Numbered from the stretch's first letter, positions 1 to 6,827 are shown. The stretch is 7,756 nucleotides of DNA from Thermoplasmata archaeon (GCA_021826795.1 JAKAYM010000083.1:1-7756); one strand, 5' to 3'. Numbers and translations are program-made. Notes: a model not told the origin generated them from the letters alone.

Positions 1-1
1 A

Positions 2-778
2 CACATAAAAAACGATGGCACATACATTTCATATGCCTCTGAATTTATTGAAAGACTTACAGAAATGATATCCAAATCCATGTCAAGACACGGAAATTTA
101 TATGTGCTGGATGGCAGATGCGCCCTTTACAAGACAGATGTTGTCAAGCCATTCATGACATCAGATGAATTCCTGAACAAAAAAATACTGGGAAAGAAGG
201 TTGTTCTTGGGGATGACATGCAGTTGACAAGCTATCTTATAAAAAATAAATACAAAATGATAAAGGACTATGATATAACGGTAGAAACTGAACCCCAACA
301 TGGCTTAAAGAAGTTCATGAACCAGCAGATAAGGTGGTCCAGAAGGGGCTGGTATTTCTTTTTTAAAAATATAAGTGATGGCACGACCAAAAATGGCGGA
401 AAATTCTATACCTTTGAAATACTGTACATATATCTGATACCCATAATAGGATTTATACTGTTATTGTTTAGGGGTATGTTCCTCCTGAGGATTATGGGGC
501 ATATAGATTATCTTAGCACATCATCTATAGACAATTTTGTAATGCACCATTTCTTTCATTATCACCCACATAACTTTCTGGAGTCAGTAATCAATGGATT
601 GATGTATGTTCTCGGGGCCATAGGCGATACTATATTTGTTGGAGCTATAATGATAAGAATACCTAAGAACAGGATAAGGACTCTCGCATATGGGGCGATC
701 GGTTTGGGAATCCTTTTCTTCGTGAATATATACGGGCTTTTAACATTCTGGAAACAGTCAAAATGGTTAACCAGATAA
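2..778 (+). CDS. Membrane glycosyltransferase family 2, C-terminal part (5' truncated by window edge)
   Basis: The reading frame is open from base 2, so the first visible ATG (65) is internal and the gene begins left of the window; about 258 residues are seen. The motifs are those of processive membrane GT2 enzymes (hyaluronan synthase, NodC, cellulose synthase): a GRCALYK segment, the acceptor-side GDDMQLT motif (GDD at 209-217) and QQIRW (323-337). Hydrophobic segments follow that should form about three or four membrane helices (roughly 415-505, 595-660 and 685-750). The protein ends in WLTR, a common type of ending for this family, so the 3' end looks intact. It would transfer a sugar from a nucleotide-sugar at the cytoplasmic face into a surface polysaccharide or glycolipid. 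Product and substrate cannot be told, and the donor-binding N-terminal half is missing. The family call is firm; a more specific name would be a guess. Confidence 0.85.
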   Translation, partial: HIKNDGTYISYASEFIERLTEMISKSMSRHGNLYVLDGRCALYKTDVVKPFMTSDEFLNKKILGKKVVLGDDMQLTSYLIKNKYKMIKDYDITVETEPQHGLKKFMNQQIRWSRRGWYFFFKNISDGTTKNGGKFYTFEILYIYLIPIIGFILLLFRGMFLLRIMGHIDYLSTSSIDNFVMHHFFHYHPHNFLESVINGLMYVLGAIGDTIFVGAIMIRIPKNRIRTLAYGAIGLGILFFVNIYGLLTFWKQSKWLTR

Positions 779-803
779 ATTAATCACAGTACGCAAATAA
801 TAA

Positions 804-1183
804 AAATATGTTTATGTGATATTCTGCCCTAAATACAGAAGAAATGTCCTGAAGGGTGGCAGTGATGTCAGACTAAGAGAGCTAACCCTGAGAAGCAGGA
901 TGAATATCAGTACAAAATACTTGAAATGGAAGTTATTCCAGATCATGTGCATCTCCTGATAGACATAAATCCCCGGCTTGGTGTGTATCATGTTATCAAC
1001 CAGATTAAGGGCTGCACTTCATCTGTCCTGACAAATGAGTTTCCTGCATTAAAGCGCAAGCTTCCCACAATGTGGACACATTCCAAATTCATATCTACCG
1101 TTGGGTCTGTAACACTGGAAAGTGTACAAAAATACATGGAGGATCAAAGGGGGAAAGATATTAACATACAATATAACGCATAA
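804..1183 (+). pseudogene. tnpA: Decayed IS200/IS605-family TnpA (Y1 HUH) transposase
   Basis: Two frames together spell a TnpA protein. The first (804 to about 899) reads KYVYVIFCPKYRRNVLKG and then DVRLREL, the usual N-terminal strand and basic stretch. The second (about 899-1183) reads DEYQYKILEMEVIPDHVHLL, with the metal-binding HUH motif HVH at 944-952, then FISTVGSV and KYMEDQRG, whose Tyr (1133-1135) sits where the catalytic nucleophile is expected. The join between RLREL and DEYQY needs a shift equal to loss of one base near 893-902. The first frame has no ATG and meets a TAA at 801-803, so the start is lost as well. The open part alone (926-1183) would be an 85-residue fragment. TnpA of this family normally has about 130-150 residues and moves single-stranded DNA. 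No tnpB lies next to it. The copy is probably inactive, although the catalytic motifs remain. Confidence 0.8.
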
Positions 1184-1199
1184 CAGAAATTTTTTCCAT

Positions 1200-1223
1200 C
1201 GAAATGGTCAGGCATGGATTTCG
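1200..1223. repeat. Short inverted repeat, possible IS200-type right-end hairpin
   Basis: CGAAAT (1200-1205) and ATTTCG (1218-1223) are perfect complements around a 12-base loop, 16 bases after the TnpA stop and just beyond the end of the convergent radical SAM gene. IS200/IS605 elements end in subterminal hairpins recognised by TnpA, and the place fits. However, the stem is short and no matching left-end hairpin was found, so this may be chance or a 3'-end structure of a transcript. Confidence 0.25.
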
Positions 1224-1226
1224 CAT

Positions 1227-2054
1227 TTAAAATAATGTTCTGTATCTTTTACTGGTTTCATACTTCCATTCATCCTTCTCCAGTGTGCATGAAACACCAT
1301 ACTCGCCACATGTTTTTTCTATGGACAAATTCAGTCTCTCCCACCACTCAGGATCTGACTTCATATAGCCAGTTCCTGCCATGTATGGTAAGGTGCCTTT
1401 GAAATCCTGGTATGAATCATATATTATACGTATTTTGTTTGCAGCGCAGAATTCCACTATTTTTTTTATATCCTCAATATTATCGTTGAGTCCTCTCACA
1501 ATGGGCCCCAGATACAGCCATGTTTTTATTTTTCTCTGGGTAAGTTTTTTCAGGGCGTTTAACCTTTTGGCAGGATCTGGAGCATATGGCTCCAGCAGTG
1601 ATGCAACCTTTCTGTCAATGGTTGTTACAGTCAGCCCCACATCTAAATTATTTCTGTATTTTTCAAGGATTTCAATGTCTTTTAATATTAAGGGGGATTT
1701 TGTCTGAATTGTAACATAAAATCCGTTTTTGCTGAGTATCTCTATGGCCCTAGGCATAATCCTGAATTTCATTTCAACAGATTGATATGGGTCTGTTATT
1801 GTTGACATTCCGACTATTCCCCTTTTATAAGTACGTGCTTCCCTCTCAAGCAGTGTAATTATATTTTTCCTGACAAAAACTGTCCTTCCCCAGTTGCTGG
1901 AAGCCTCAGAGGGTGACATATCTATTGCATAGCAGTAGCGACATCCATGCAGGCATCCAAGATACGGATTAAAAGCATAGTCAAGCTCTGCCATTCCTGA
2001 TTTACCCAGAGCATGCCTTGCGTTTATTTCAAATATTCTTAAATTTCCTATCAT
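1227..2054 (-). CDS. Radical SAM protein, SplB-like (COG1533 type)
   Basis: The protein has about 275 residues from the ATG at 2054. A TTG three codons upstream (2063) would overlap the preceding stop codon and is less likely. The N-terminal sequence NPYLGCLHGCRYCYA carries the radical SAM signature CxxxCxxC (Cys34, 38 and 41), which binds the [4Fe-4S] cluster used to cleave S-adenosylmethionine. The remaining length suits a TIM-barrel core, with TDPYQSVE and TIQTKSP segments typical of spore-photoproduct-lyase-like proteins. The gene follows nre with only 5 bp between, so the two are surely co-transcribed. That points to nucleic-acid repair or modification, but the substrate is unknown: classical SplB repairs spore thymine dimers, and an archaeon has no spores. 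The best name is SplB-like radical SAM protein. Its 3' end faces the TnpA remnant, 43 bp away. Confidence 0.88.
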   Translation of the reverse strand: MIGNLRIFEINARHALGKSGMAELDYAFNPYLGCLHGCRYCYAIDMSPSEASSNWGRTVFVRKNIITLLEREARTYKRGIVGMSTITDPYQSVEMKFRIMPRAIEILSKNGFYVTIQTKSPLILKDIEILEKYRNNLDVGLTVTTIDRKVASLLEPYAPDPAKRLNALKKLTQRKIKTWLYLGPIVRGLNDNIEDIKKIVEFCAANKIRIIYDSYQDFKGTLPYMAGTGYMKSDPEWWERLNLSIEKTCGEYGVSCTLEKDEWKYETSKRYRTLF

Positions 2055-2059
2055 TTCAA

Positions 2060-3343
2060 TCAATAGTTATCCAGGTTTGATACCAGGTATTTCATATTGT
2101 TGGATTTTGCCTTCCATGCCCTAATATCAACCTTTGTGAATTTCGATACATACTTTACGGCTTCCTGTATATTGTTAAATATTTCAGGTTTCCCTCGGAA
2201 TAGTTCTCTTACATTTTCCCTTACATACCACACACCCACTGGAATATTAAATCCCGGATATATTTCCCTCCAGAGCATCGCTGACCCTGTTCTTTTCATC
2301 TCTCTGTATTTCTCCGCAACTGCAAGCCTTGAAGAATAATAGCATCCACCTATGTCAGGATATGTCTTTCTTCCGTAATAGCCCTCATAATCCAGCTCCA
2401 CCTCAACAGAATCACCAAAACTGTTCCACGTGCTTCCTGGAAACCATGACTCTCCCCACTCAAACATCCACTGTCCAGGAGCCAGTATCCCTATGAAAAG
2501 ATTACCCTTGGTTTCCCTTATATATACCTGAAATTCATCTATCTCATTATAGTCCTTTATTTCTTCCACCAGATTGTCAGATATGGATTTGTCTGCAGCT
2601 GTAATAGACCATCTGGTTGGAACTATCCTCCTCTTCTTTCCCGTGCCCAGCGAACCTGAACTCAGTGCCTTGGAAATGCCATTTATTCCCATACCCTTTT
2701 CATACAGTTTAATTATTCCATTACCAGCTTTTAGATCCCGGTCATAGTATATTTTTTCAATCCTGTTGTCTATATGGTAATTACCAAATTTTATGCTTTT
2801 AAGTGGCGATGATGGTCCCATTGGTGTGATATTCTCATCCAACATCACATTATTTTTAAATGATTTTTCAACAGTCATTTCAATATCTACTGGACTTGAA
2901 GACAGTGAACTTATTTGAATTTCCTGAAGGCGATAGTCTGGATTTGAGGCCCGTGTAGCCTCAACCTTTATTCCGCCTCTTAGCAGGGACAGCCTGTTAG
3001 AGAGAAAGTCATTCAGATCCTGTGAAAGCCATTTTGACTCATCTTCCATATAAGAGGTGTTACCGGTGAATGGAGGCTTTGAAGGATAAATATTTATTTT
3101 CGGGTATCCATACCTCCCTACGAAAAGGGATGGTGGTGATGAACCAGTAATAGAATTCCCTGTAAAAGTATATACTTTCTTTACACGGTCGGCTATTGAA
3201 ACTGGACAGTAGGAAAGCCCACAGAGCATCTTTGCCCCACGGCATTTGACGCATAATGAAGGTGGAATTTTAATAAGGTTTTTCACCATATAACTATAAA
3301 TACTATTATTCATATTAATACTTTTCAATACAATATTTAACAT
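2060..3343 (-). CDS. nre: Archaeal DNA-repair protein Nre (NreA/NreB family)
   Basis: The product is 427 residues long from the furthest ATG. Near the N-terminus it has a four-cysteine zinc-finger pattern, CVKCRGAKMLCGLSYC (Cys31, 34, 41 and 46; CX2CX6CX4C), followed by segments typical of the archaeal Nre family, such as SSPPSLFVGRYGYP, KSIKFG and PTRWSITAADKSIS. Nre proteins are archaeal and protect against DNA damage; family members with a C-terminal PCNA-binding (PIP) peptide act with the sliding clamp. Here the C-terminus (KYLVSNLDNY) shows no clear PIP box. The start is uncertain: internal Met11 (3313) and Met19 (3289) have TATA-like sequences at leaderless distance, and Met19 would leave the usual short lead into the first cysteine. 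The stop lies 5 bp before the radical SAM ATG, so this is the first gene of a two-gene unit. Confidence 0.9.
   Translation of the reverse strand: MLNIVLKSINMNNSIYSYMVKNLIKIPPSLCVKCRGAKMLCGLSYCPVSIADRVKKVYTFTGNSITGSSPPSLFVGRYGYPKINIYPSKPPFTGNTSYMEDESKWLSQDLNDFLSNRLSLLRGGIKVEATRASNPDYRLQEIQISSLSSSPVDIEMTVEKSFKNNVMLDENITPMGPSSPLKSIKFGNYHIDNRIEKIYYDRDLKAGNGIIKLYEKGMGINGISKALSSGSLGTGKKRRIVPTRWSITAADKSISDNLVEEIKDYNEIDEFQVYIRETKGNLFIGILAPGQWMFEWGESWFPGSTWNSFGDSVEVELDYEGYYGRKTYPDIGGCYYSSRLAVAEKYREMKRTGSAMLWREIYPGFNIPVGVWYVRENVRELFRGKPEIFNNIQEAVKYVSKFTKVDIRAWKAKSNNMKYLVSNLDNY
3313..3340 (-). promoter_or_regulatory. Candidate TATA boxes of the nre/radical SAM unit
   Basis: On the - strand TTAAATAT (3340-3333) is centred about 24 bases before the Met11 codon, and TATTAATA (3320-3313) about 27 bases before the Met19 codon. 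Archaeal TATA boxes sit near -26, and Thermoplasmatales mRNAs often start at the ATG, so either could drive a leaderless nre transcript. The whole stretch is AT-rich, which weakens the case and leaves the true start open. Confidence 0.35.
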
Positions 3344-3789
3344 CCTGAAATGAGTTTTTTCCTAACATAACTATAACTGAATTTTTGAGATCCGTCTATC
3401 TATAATTTACAATTAACAATCAAGAGAGAACTTCTAAAAACACATGAAATTCGTGTGTAATTCTTGTTTAGATAACTTAATATTATCCCTATTAACGATT
3501 TCTCAGAGCTAAATCGATGTTGATATTTTCACAAACTGGGTTTTCTTGAAATCCTCATAAGTATACTATTTTCTCCGCATATTGGATATAACATCGGGAT
3601 GAACATTATCAATCCGCATGTCAATGGCCGATTTAAATCCCTAAACTTGGGTTTGGCTGACAGATGAACGTAGAATTAAAAAAATAAGAAGCATGTGTCA
3701 GAAGATAACTTCTCCACGGAATGTCATATGATTAATGGAAATTATAGCTCACTATCCCATGTAAAAGTTGTATGGCTCAGAAATCAGTA
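3344..3789. other. 446-bp intergenic region without a convincing gene
   Basis: Neither strand gives a reading frame with both a plausible start and recognisable similarity. The longest piece read was a + strand frame of about 47 codons (3524 to the stop near 3670) that contains an ATG at 3599; it matches no family I know. The right end lies downstream of the MFS stop and the left end holds the upstream region of nre. It may be a graveyard of a lost gene, or hold an RNA not recognisable by eye. Confidence 0.5.
3678..3684 (-). terminator. Possible oligo-T terminator of the MFS gene
   Basis: Seven consecutive A on the + strand give a T7 run in the - strand transcript about 106 bases after the MFS stop. 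Archaeal RNA polymerase ends at U-rich tracts without a hairpin. In such AT-rich DNA a T7 is not rare, so this is tentative. Confidence 0.25.
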
Positions 3790-4959
3790 TTAATTATTCA
3801 CCTCTGGCATTTTTTTATATTGATATAATATGAAAATAAACAATATTATGACAGGAACGGCAAACAAAAGAAACGTATTTCTTAACCCCACTGAATAAAC
3901 CATTACTCCTGATAGGGATGGAACAAGAACTGCCAGAAACATCATTAATGCAAAGAAATATGTATTTGCCACAGATATTTCGTCTTCCTTGAATGATCTT
4001 GACAATGCTGTTAATGATGTGGGAAAAGTCAAACCATGAGGTATCCCCAGAAAGCTTATGATGATAAAGTAAGTAATTAAACTATCCGAAAAATACACCA
4101 TTATAAGGCCCACAATTGTTATACTAACTGAGGCCATTGTTGTTATGTACAATCTCTTTGCCGGCCTGTATGATAAAAAAAATCTAGATAAGAACGATAA
4201 ACCGAAAAATCCAGAAAGGAGGAGCTCAACAAATGAATACTGAGCATTAAATTCTGTTCTTGCAAATATTCCTCCAAACGTTAAAATTAATGCAAAGGGC
4301 AAATCATATGAAATGTTATTGAAAACCGATAACTTAAATCCATTATTTTTAAAAACATTTATTTTCTTTTGTGTTTTATTATTTTCCGCCGGAAATCTTA
4401 TTTTAAAGGATAATATTATAGCTATAATGCCAAAGGGAATAAAAAAAATGAATAGCTGATTTAAATCAAAATACAATAATATGTAGGATTCTATCAAAGG
4501 ACCTATGACAAGGCTTGCACTTAATGATAAAGTATACAATGTCAGTGCTCTCTCCCTTAATTTTTTATCTTTTATTGTACCTGCTGAGCTCATTATATTT
4601 GGCATAATGGATCCGAAAAAGAATCCGGACAAAATAACTAATATCCAGATACTGTAAACATTTGAAAAATAAAAAACTGGTTCAAGAATTGAATATATCA
4701 CAACGGATGAGATAAATAATTTTCTTCTTTTGTGCATATCAAATCTAGAATTTATAAATCCGCTCATTATTGCCGTTGATCCCATGGCCGTAGCAGCTAA
4801 TATACCTACTTCTATTTCATTGAAGTTCAAATAATATTTTGAAATTAAGGGTATTGTTGTAAGTATCAAATTATTGCTTGCGCGAACTGAAAAGGTAAAT
4901 GTCATTAATAATATTATGTATAAAATTATACCATCACGCCTGTTATTCCAAAATTTCAT
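3790..4959 (-). CDS. Major facilitator superfamily transporter
   Basis: The protein has 389 residues from the ATG at 4959. The frame is open further, to a TTG at 5013, but a good TATA box (5018-5025) would place the transcript start inside that extension, so the ATG is preferred. It is very hydrophobic, with about 12 predicted membrane helices in two groups of six and a polar cytoplasmic loop (AENNKTQKKINVFKNNG) in the middle, the MFS pattern. After helix 2 comes SRFDMHKRRKLF, a version of MFS motif A (GxxxDxxxRR). It would be a secondary transporter in the cytoplasmic membrane, driven by an ion gradient. The substrate cannot be told, since no substrate-specific motif or metabolic neighbour is visible. 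It stands alone, with long spacers on both sides. Confidence 0.85.
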   Translation of the reverse strand: MKFWNNRRDGIILYIILLMTFTFSVRASNNLILTTIPLISKYYLNFNEIEVGILAATAMGSTAIMSGFINSRFDMHKRRKLFISSVVIYSILEPVFYFSNVYSIWILVILSGFFFGSIMPNIMSSAGTIKDKKLRERALTLYTLSLSASLVIGPLIESYILLYFDLNQLFIFFIPFGIIAIILSFKIRFPAENNKTQKKINVFKNNGFKLSVFNNISYDLPFALILTFGGIFARTEFNAQYSFVELLLSGFFGLSFLSRFFLSYRPAKRLYITTMASVSITIVGLIMVYFSDSLITYFIIISFLGIPHGLTFPTSLTALSRSFKEDEISVANTYFFALMMFLAVLVPSLSGVMVYSVGLRNTFLLFAVPVIILFIFILYQYKKMPEVNN

Positions 4960-5017
4960 TTTTCCATGATTAATAAATGGCACATAAGATTTTTTGTGTG
5001 CAATTCCCCTCAATTCA

Positions 5018-5025
5018 TTTTATAG
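5018..5025 (-). promoter_or_regulatory. TATA box of the MFS transporter
   Basis: On the - strand the sequence CTATAAAATG spans this place and gives a strong TATAAAA core. Transcription would begin about 26 bases downstream, near 4995, leaving a leader of roughly 35 bases before the ATG at 4959, with a weak purine stretch (GGAAAA) in front of it. This favours the shorter protein over a TTG start at 5013. Confidence 0.45.
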
Positions 5026-5318
5026 TTAGTCCATAAATTTACAAATGCTATGTCCTGCCAGAAGATGGATTACCTTTTCAATAAACAATCAGGAGATATT
5101 TAGTAAATACCATTACTTTCTACTATAAACTACCAGGAAAATATAACTCTAAATATAAACATATGAGAAAGCACTATCTAAAACCTTTCATAATATGTAT
5201 TTTTCCAGTCACCAGTGTCCAAATCTATAAATTATCTGCGGATACAAAAATGAAGCATAACATTATTATTCCGAAGCGGCAAAATATAATTTAGAACTTT
5301 ATAAGATGTTTATATACA
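5026..5318. other. Intergenic region upstream of the MFS gene and downstream of the Suf regulator
   Basis: AT-rich spacer beyond the MFS promoter. The only reading frame of note is 5163-5294 (+), 43 codons from an ATG. It has no Shine-Dalgarno sequence, no TATA box at leaderless distance and no recognisable similarity, so it is not called a gene. No tRNA or other RNA gene was recognised. Confidence 0.5.
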
Positions 5319-5975
5319 TCATGAAAGTGTGATCTCAACCACACATTTATTGTCTCCATCAGGGAAATTCTCAATAAGTTTGAACCTGTCATTTAAGGTA
5401 TCTGCAAGCATAGATTTTTCAAGTGAGCCGCATACCATATCCTTATTGGTCTTTGCCAGTTCATAAAATATGCAGTTATGCCTTATTATTTTTACAGTAT
5501 CATCATCCACCTCCATCTTAGCGTAATATCCGAGCCTGTTCAGGATATTTACATATTCACTTATTTTTTCCAGTTTTTCTTCCTTGTTTAAGGAGAGAAG
5601 AGACATGTTATCAGACGACACTTCCTTAACCATGTCCTCCGCTATCTTCATTAAAATGCCGTTTAACTTAACGGTTCCAAATTCCCTTTCTATTTCTTTC
5701 AAAAGCATGGATGAAAAGTTGATATATTGTTTTGGGAATATTTGCATTCCCTTTTCAGTCAACTTGTAAAATTTTTTAGGTCTTCCAGTTTTTGCCCTGA
5801 CAAAATATGATGAAACAAGATTGTGGCTTTCAAGAAAACTGATATGTTCTTTTACAGCATTTTTGTTCACTCCCATAATCCCTGACAGCTGGTCAAGTGT
5901 TTTATCGTCATAGAGCAGGGAACTGAGTATAGTGCTTTTGCTATTACCCAGATAATCATTAACTATTTCTTCCAT
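5319..5975 (-). CDS. SufR-like winged-helix transcriptional regulator with Fe-S-type cysteines
   Basis: The protein has 218 residues. Residues 1-75 form a winged helix-turn-helix of the ArsR/MarR type (LDQLSGIMGVNKNAVKEHIS, then a basic wing RAKTGRPKKFYKLTEKG). The middle is helical and probably makes the dimer. The C-terminal domain has HNCIFYELAK (Cys168), MVCGSLE (Cys182) and DGDNKCVVEI (Cys211), spaced C-X13-C-X28-C. This matches the NCPF...C..E...G...C layout of SufR-type regulators, which sense an Fe-S cluster and repress suf operons. The gene is transcribed away from sufC across a 103-bp region holding a long dyad, so it very likely controls both itself and sufCB. A four-cysteine SufR would have another Cys within the X28 gap; here that position is Asp196. 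Cluster binding and the direction of control are inferred. Confidence 0.82.
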   Translation of the reverse strand: MEEIVNDYLGNSKSTILSSLLYDDKTLDQLSGIMGVNKNAVKEHISFLESHNLVSSYFVRAKTGRPKKFYKLTEKGMQIFPKQYINFSSMLLKEIEREFGTVKLNGILMKIAEDMVKEVSSDNMSLLSLNKEEKLEKISEYVNILNRLGYYAKMEVDDDTVKIIRHNCIFYELAKTNKDMVCGSLEKSMLADTLNDRFKLIENFPDGDNKCVVEITLS

Positions 5976-5993
5976 ACAACCACAATTATATAT

Positions 5994-6037
5994 TATAATG
6001 TAATATTTATACTTATATGTATTTTAGTTACATTATA
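5994..6037. promoter_or_regulatory. Inverted-repeat candidate operator between regulator and sufC
   Basis: TATAATGTAA (5994-6003) and TTACATTATA (6028-6037) are perfect 10-bp complements separated by 24 bp. On exactly the same axis (between 6015 and 6016) lies a smaller palindrome, ATAC (6009-6012) and GTAT (6019-6022), with a central TATA (6014-6017). The arms are about 34 bp apart centre to centre, near three helical turns. A winged-helix dimer or tetramer bound here would cover the regulator's own TATA box and lie just upstream of the sufC TATA box. The divergent regulator is the obvious ligand, but binding is inferred. Confidence 0.6.
6004..6011 (-). promoter_or_regulatory. TATA box of the SufR-like regulator
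   Basis: TATAAATA on the - strand is centred about 32 bases before the regulator ATG, which predicts a leader of only a few bases. It falls inside the spacer of the dyad, next to the left arm, so a protein bound to the dyad would block it. Other AT-rich boxes nearby make the exact site uncertain. Confidence 0.45.
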
Positions 6038-6049
6038 CATAATAAAATG

Positions 6050-6057
6050 TTTAAATA
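6050..6057 (+). promoter_or_regulatory. TATA box of the sufCB unit
   Basis: TTTAAATA is centred about 26 bases before the sufC ATG, the archaeal TATA-to-start distance, so transcription should begin at or next to the start codon and give a leaderless mRNA. There is no Shine-Dalgarno sequence in front of this ATG, which agrees. The box lies 12 bases to the right of the dyad. Confidence 0.65.
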
Positions 6058-6078
6058 CCTATTTGTAATGAATCTGTA

Positions 6079-6822
6079 ATGACAAATACAGTACTTGAAA
6101 TCAAAAACCTTAAGGCTGAGGTAGAGGGCAAGGAAATACTCAAGGGCATAGATCTTATTATTAATTCTGGGGAAATACATGCATTGATGGGTCCCAACGG
6201 AGCCGGTAAAAGTACCCTTGGTGAGGTACTTATAGGCCATCCTAATTATAAAGTCACGGGCGGAAAAATTATGGTTAATGGAAAAGACATTACAAGTGCT
6301 CCGCCGGAAGACCGCGCAAAGGCAGGATTATTTCTTGCATTCCAGAATCCAATAACCGTGAGTGGTGTAAAAATATCATCATTTCTCAGGATGGCGTACA
6401 AAAACCTGTATCCTGAGGAGAATATGTCTTTAAAGGACTTTTTCAACATGGTAAAAGCAGTAATGAAGGATGTTGATATAGATGAGTCATTTATATCCAG
6501 GTCCATAAACGATGGATTTTCCGGTGGTGAAAGAAAACGCTTTGAAGTGTTACAAATGGTGATACTTAAACCAAAAATAGTTATTTTAGATGAGATCGAT
6601 TCAGGGCTTGATGTTGATGCTCTGAAACTAGTATCAGCAGAAATAAAAAAAATGTATAATCAGAATGTTGGCTTTTTGATAATTACACATTACCAGAGAA
6701 TTTTAAAGGATATTATCCCGGAATTCGTCCATGTCCTGAAGGACGGAAAGATAGTGATGAATGGAGACAGAACAGTATCTGACAGAATAGAGAATGAAGG
6801 GTACGACTGGATAAAGGAGTGA
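6079..6822 (+). CDS. sufC: SufC, ABC-type ATPase of the SUF Fe-S cluster assembly scaffold
   Basis: The protein has 247 residues, the usual length. All ABC ATPase elements are present in order: Walker A GPNGAGKST (38-46), Q-loop Gln89 (FQNP), signature FSGGERKR (147-154), Walker B IVILDEIDSGLD (167-178) with catalytic Glu172, and the switch His204 (THYQRIL). The EIDSGLD form and the GGERKR signature are typical of SufC rather than of transport ATPases. It is a soluble cytoplasmic ATPase that drives conformational change in the SufBC2D or SufB2C2 scaffold on which Fe-S clusters are built. The start is set by a TATA box 26 bases upstream, so the message is probably leaderless. The stop overlaps the Shine-Dalgarno sequence of sufB, 5 bp before its ATG, so the two are translated from one mRNA. 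Confidence 0.96.
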   Translation: MTNTVLEIKNLKAEVEGKEILKGIDLIINSGEIHALMGPNGAGKSTLGEVLIGHPNYKVTGGKIMVNGKDITSAPPEDRAKAGLFLAFQNPITVSGVKISSFLRMAYKNLYPEENMSLKDFFNMVKAVMKDVDIDESFISRSINDGFSGGERKRFEVLQMVILKPKIVILDEIDSGLDVDALKLVSAEIKKMYNQNVGFLIITHYQRILKDIIPEFVHVLKDGKIVMNGDRTVSDRIENEGYDWIKE

Positions 6823-6823
6823 T
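6814..6823 (+). promoter_or_regulatory. Shine-Dalgarno sequence of sufB
   Basis: AAGGAGTGAT overlaps the last codons and stop of sufC, 4 bases before the sufB ATG, and resembles the anti-Shine-Dalgarno complement GGAGGTGAT with one G missing. It contrasts with the leaderless sufC: the internal gene of the operon uses a ribosome binding site. It fixes the sufB start at 6828. Confidence 0.7.
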
Positions 6824-6827
6824 AAAA

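Noticed and set aside
764..773. Perfect palindrome TGGTTAACCA at the end of the glycosyltransferase gene
   Set aside because: It encodes the family-typical WLT(R) ending and lacks T-rich flanks, so it is likely a coding coincidence rather than a terminator or IS end.
1381..1707. A 108-codon + strand frame opposite the radical SAM gene
   Set aside because: It lies wholly antisense to a gene with a clear CxxxCxxC signature and has no family features of its own.
4960..5013. Longer MFS protein from the TTG at 5013
   Set aside because: The TATA box at 5018-5025 would put the transcript start inside this extension, and the added residues are polar and unlike an MFS N-terminus; the ATG at 4959 is preferred.
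5163..5294. A 43-codon + strand frame (MRKHYLKPF...) in the spacer before the MFS gene
   Set aside because: No Shine-Dalgarno, no TATA box at leaderless distance, no recognisable similarity, and AT-rich composition that yields such frames by chance.
6028..6240. A 70-codon - strand frame across the sufC start
   Set aside because: Antisense shadow of sufC and its promoter, with no recognisable protein features.
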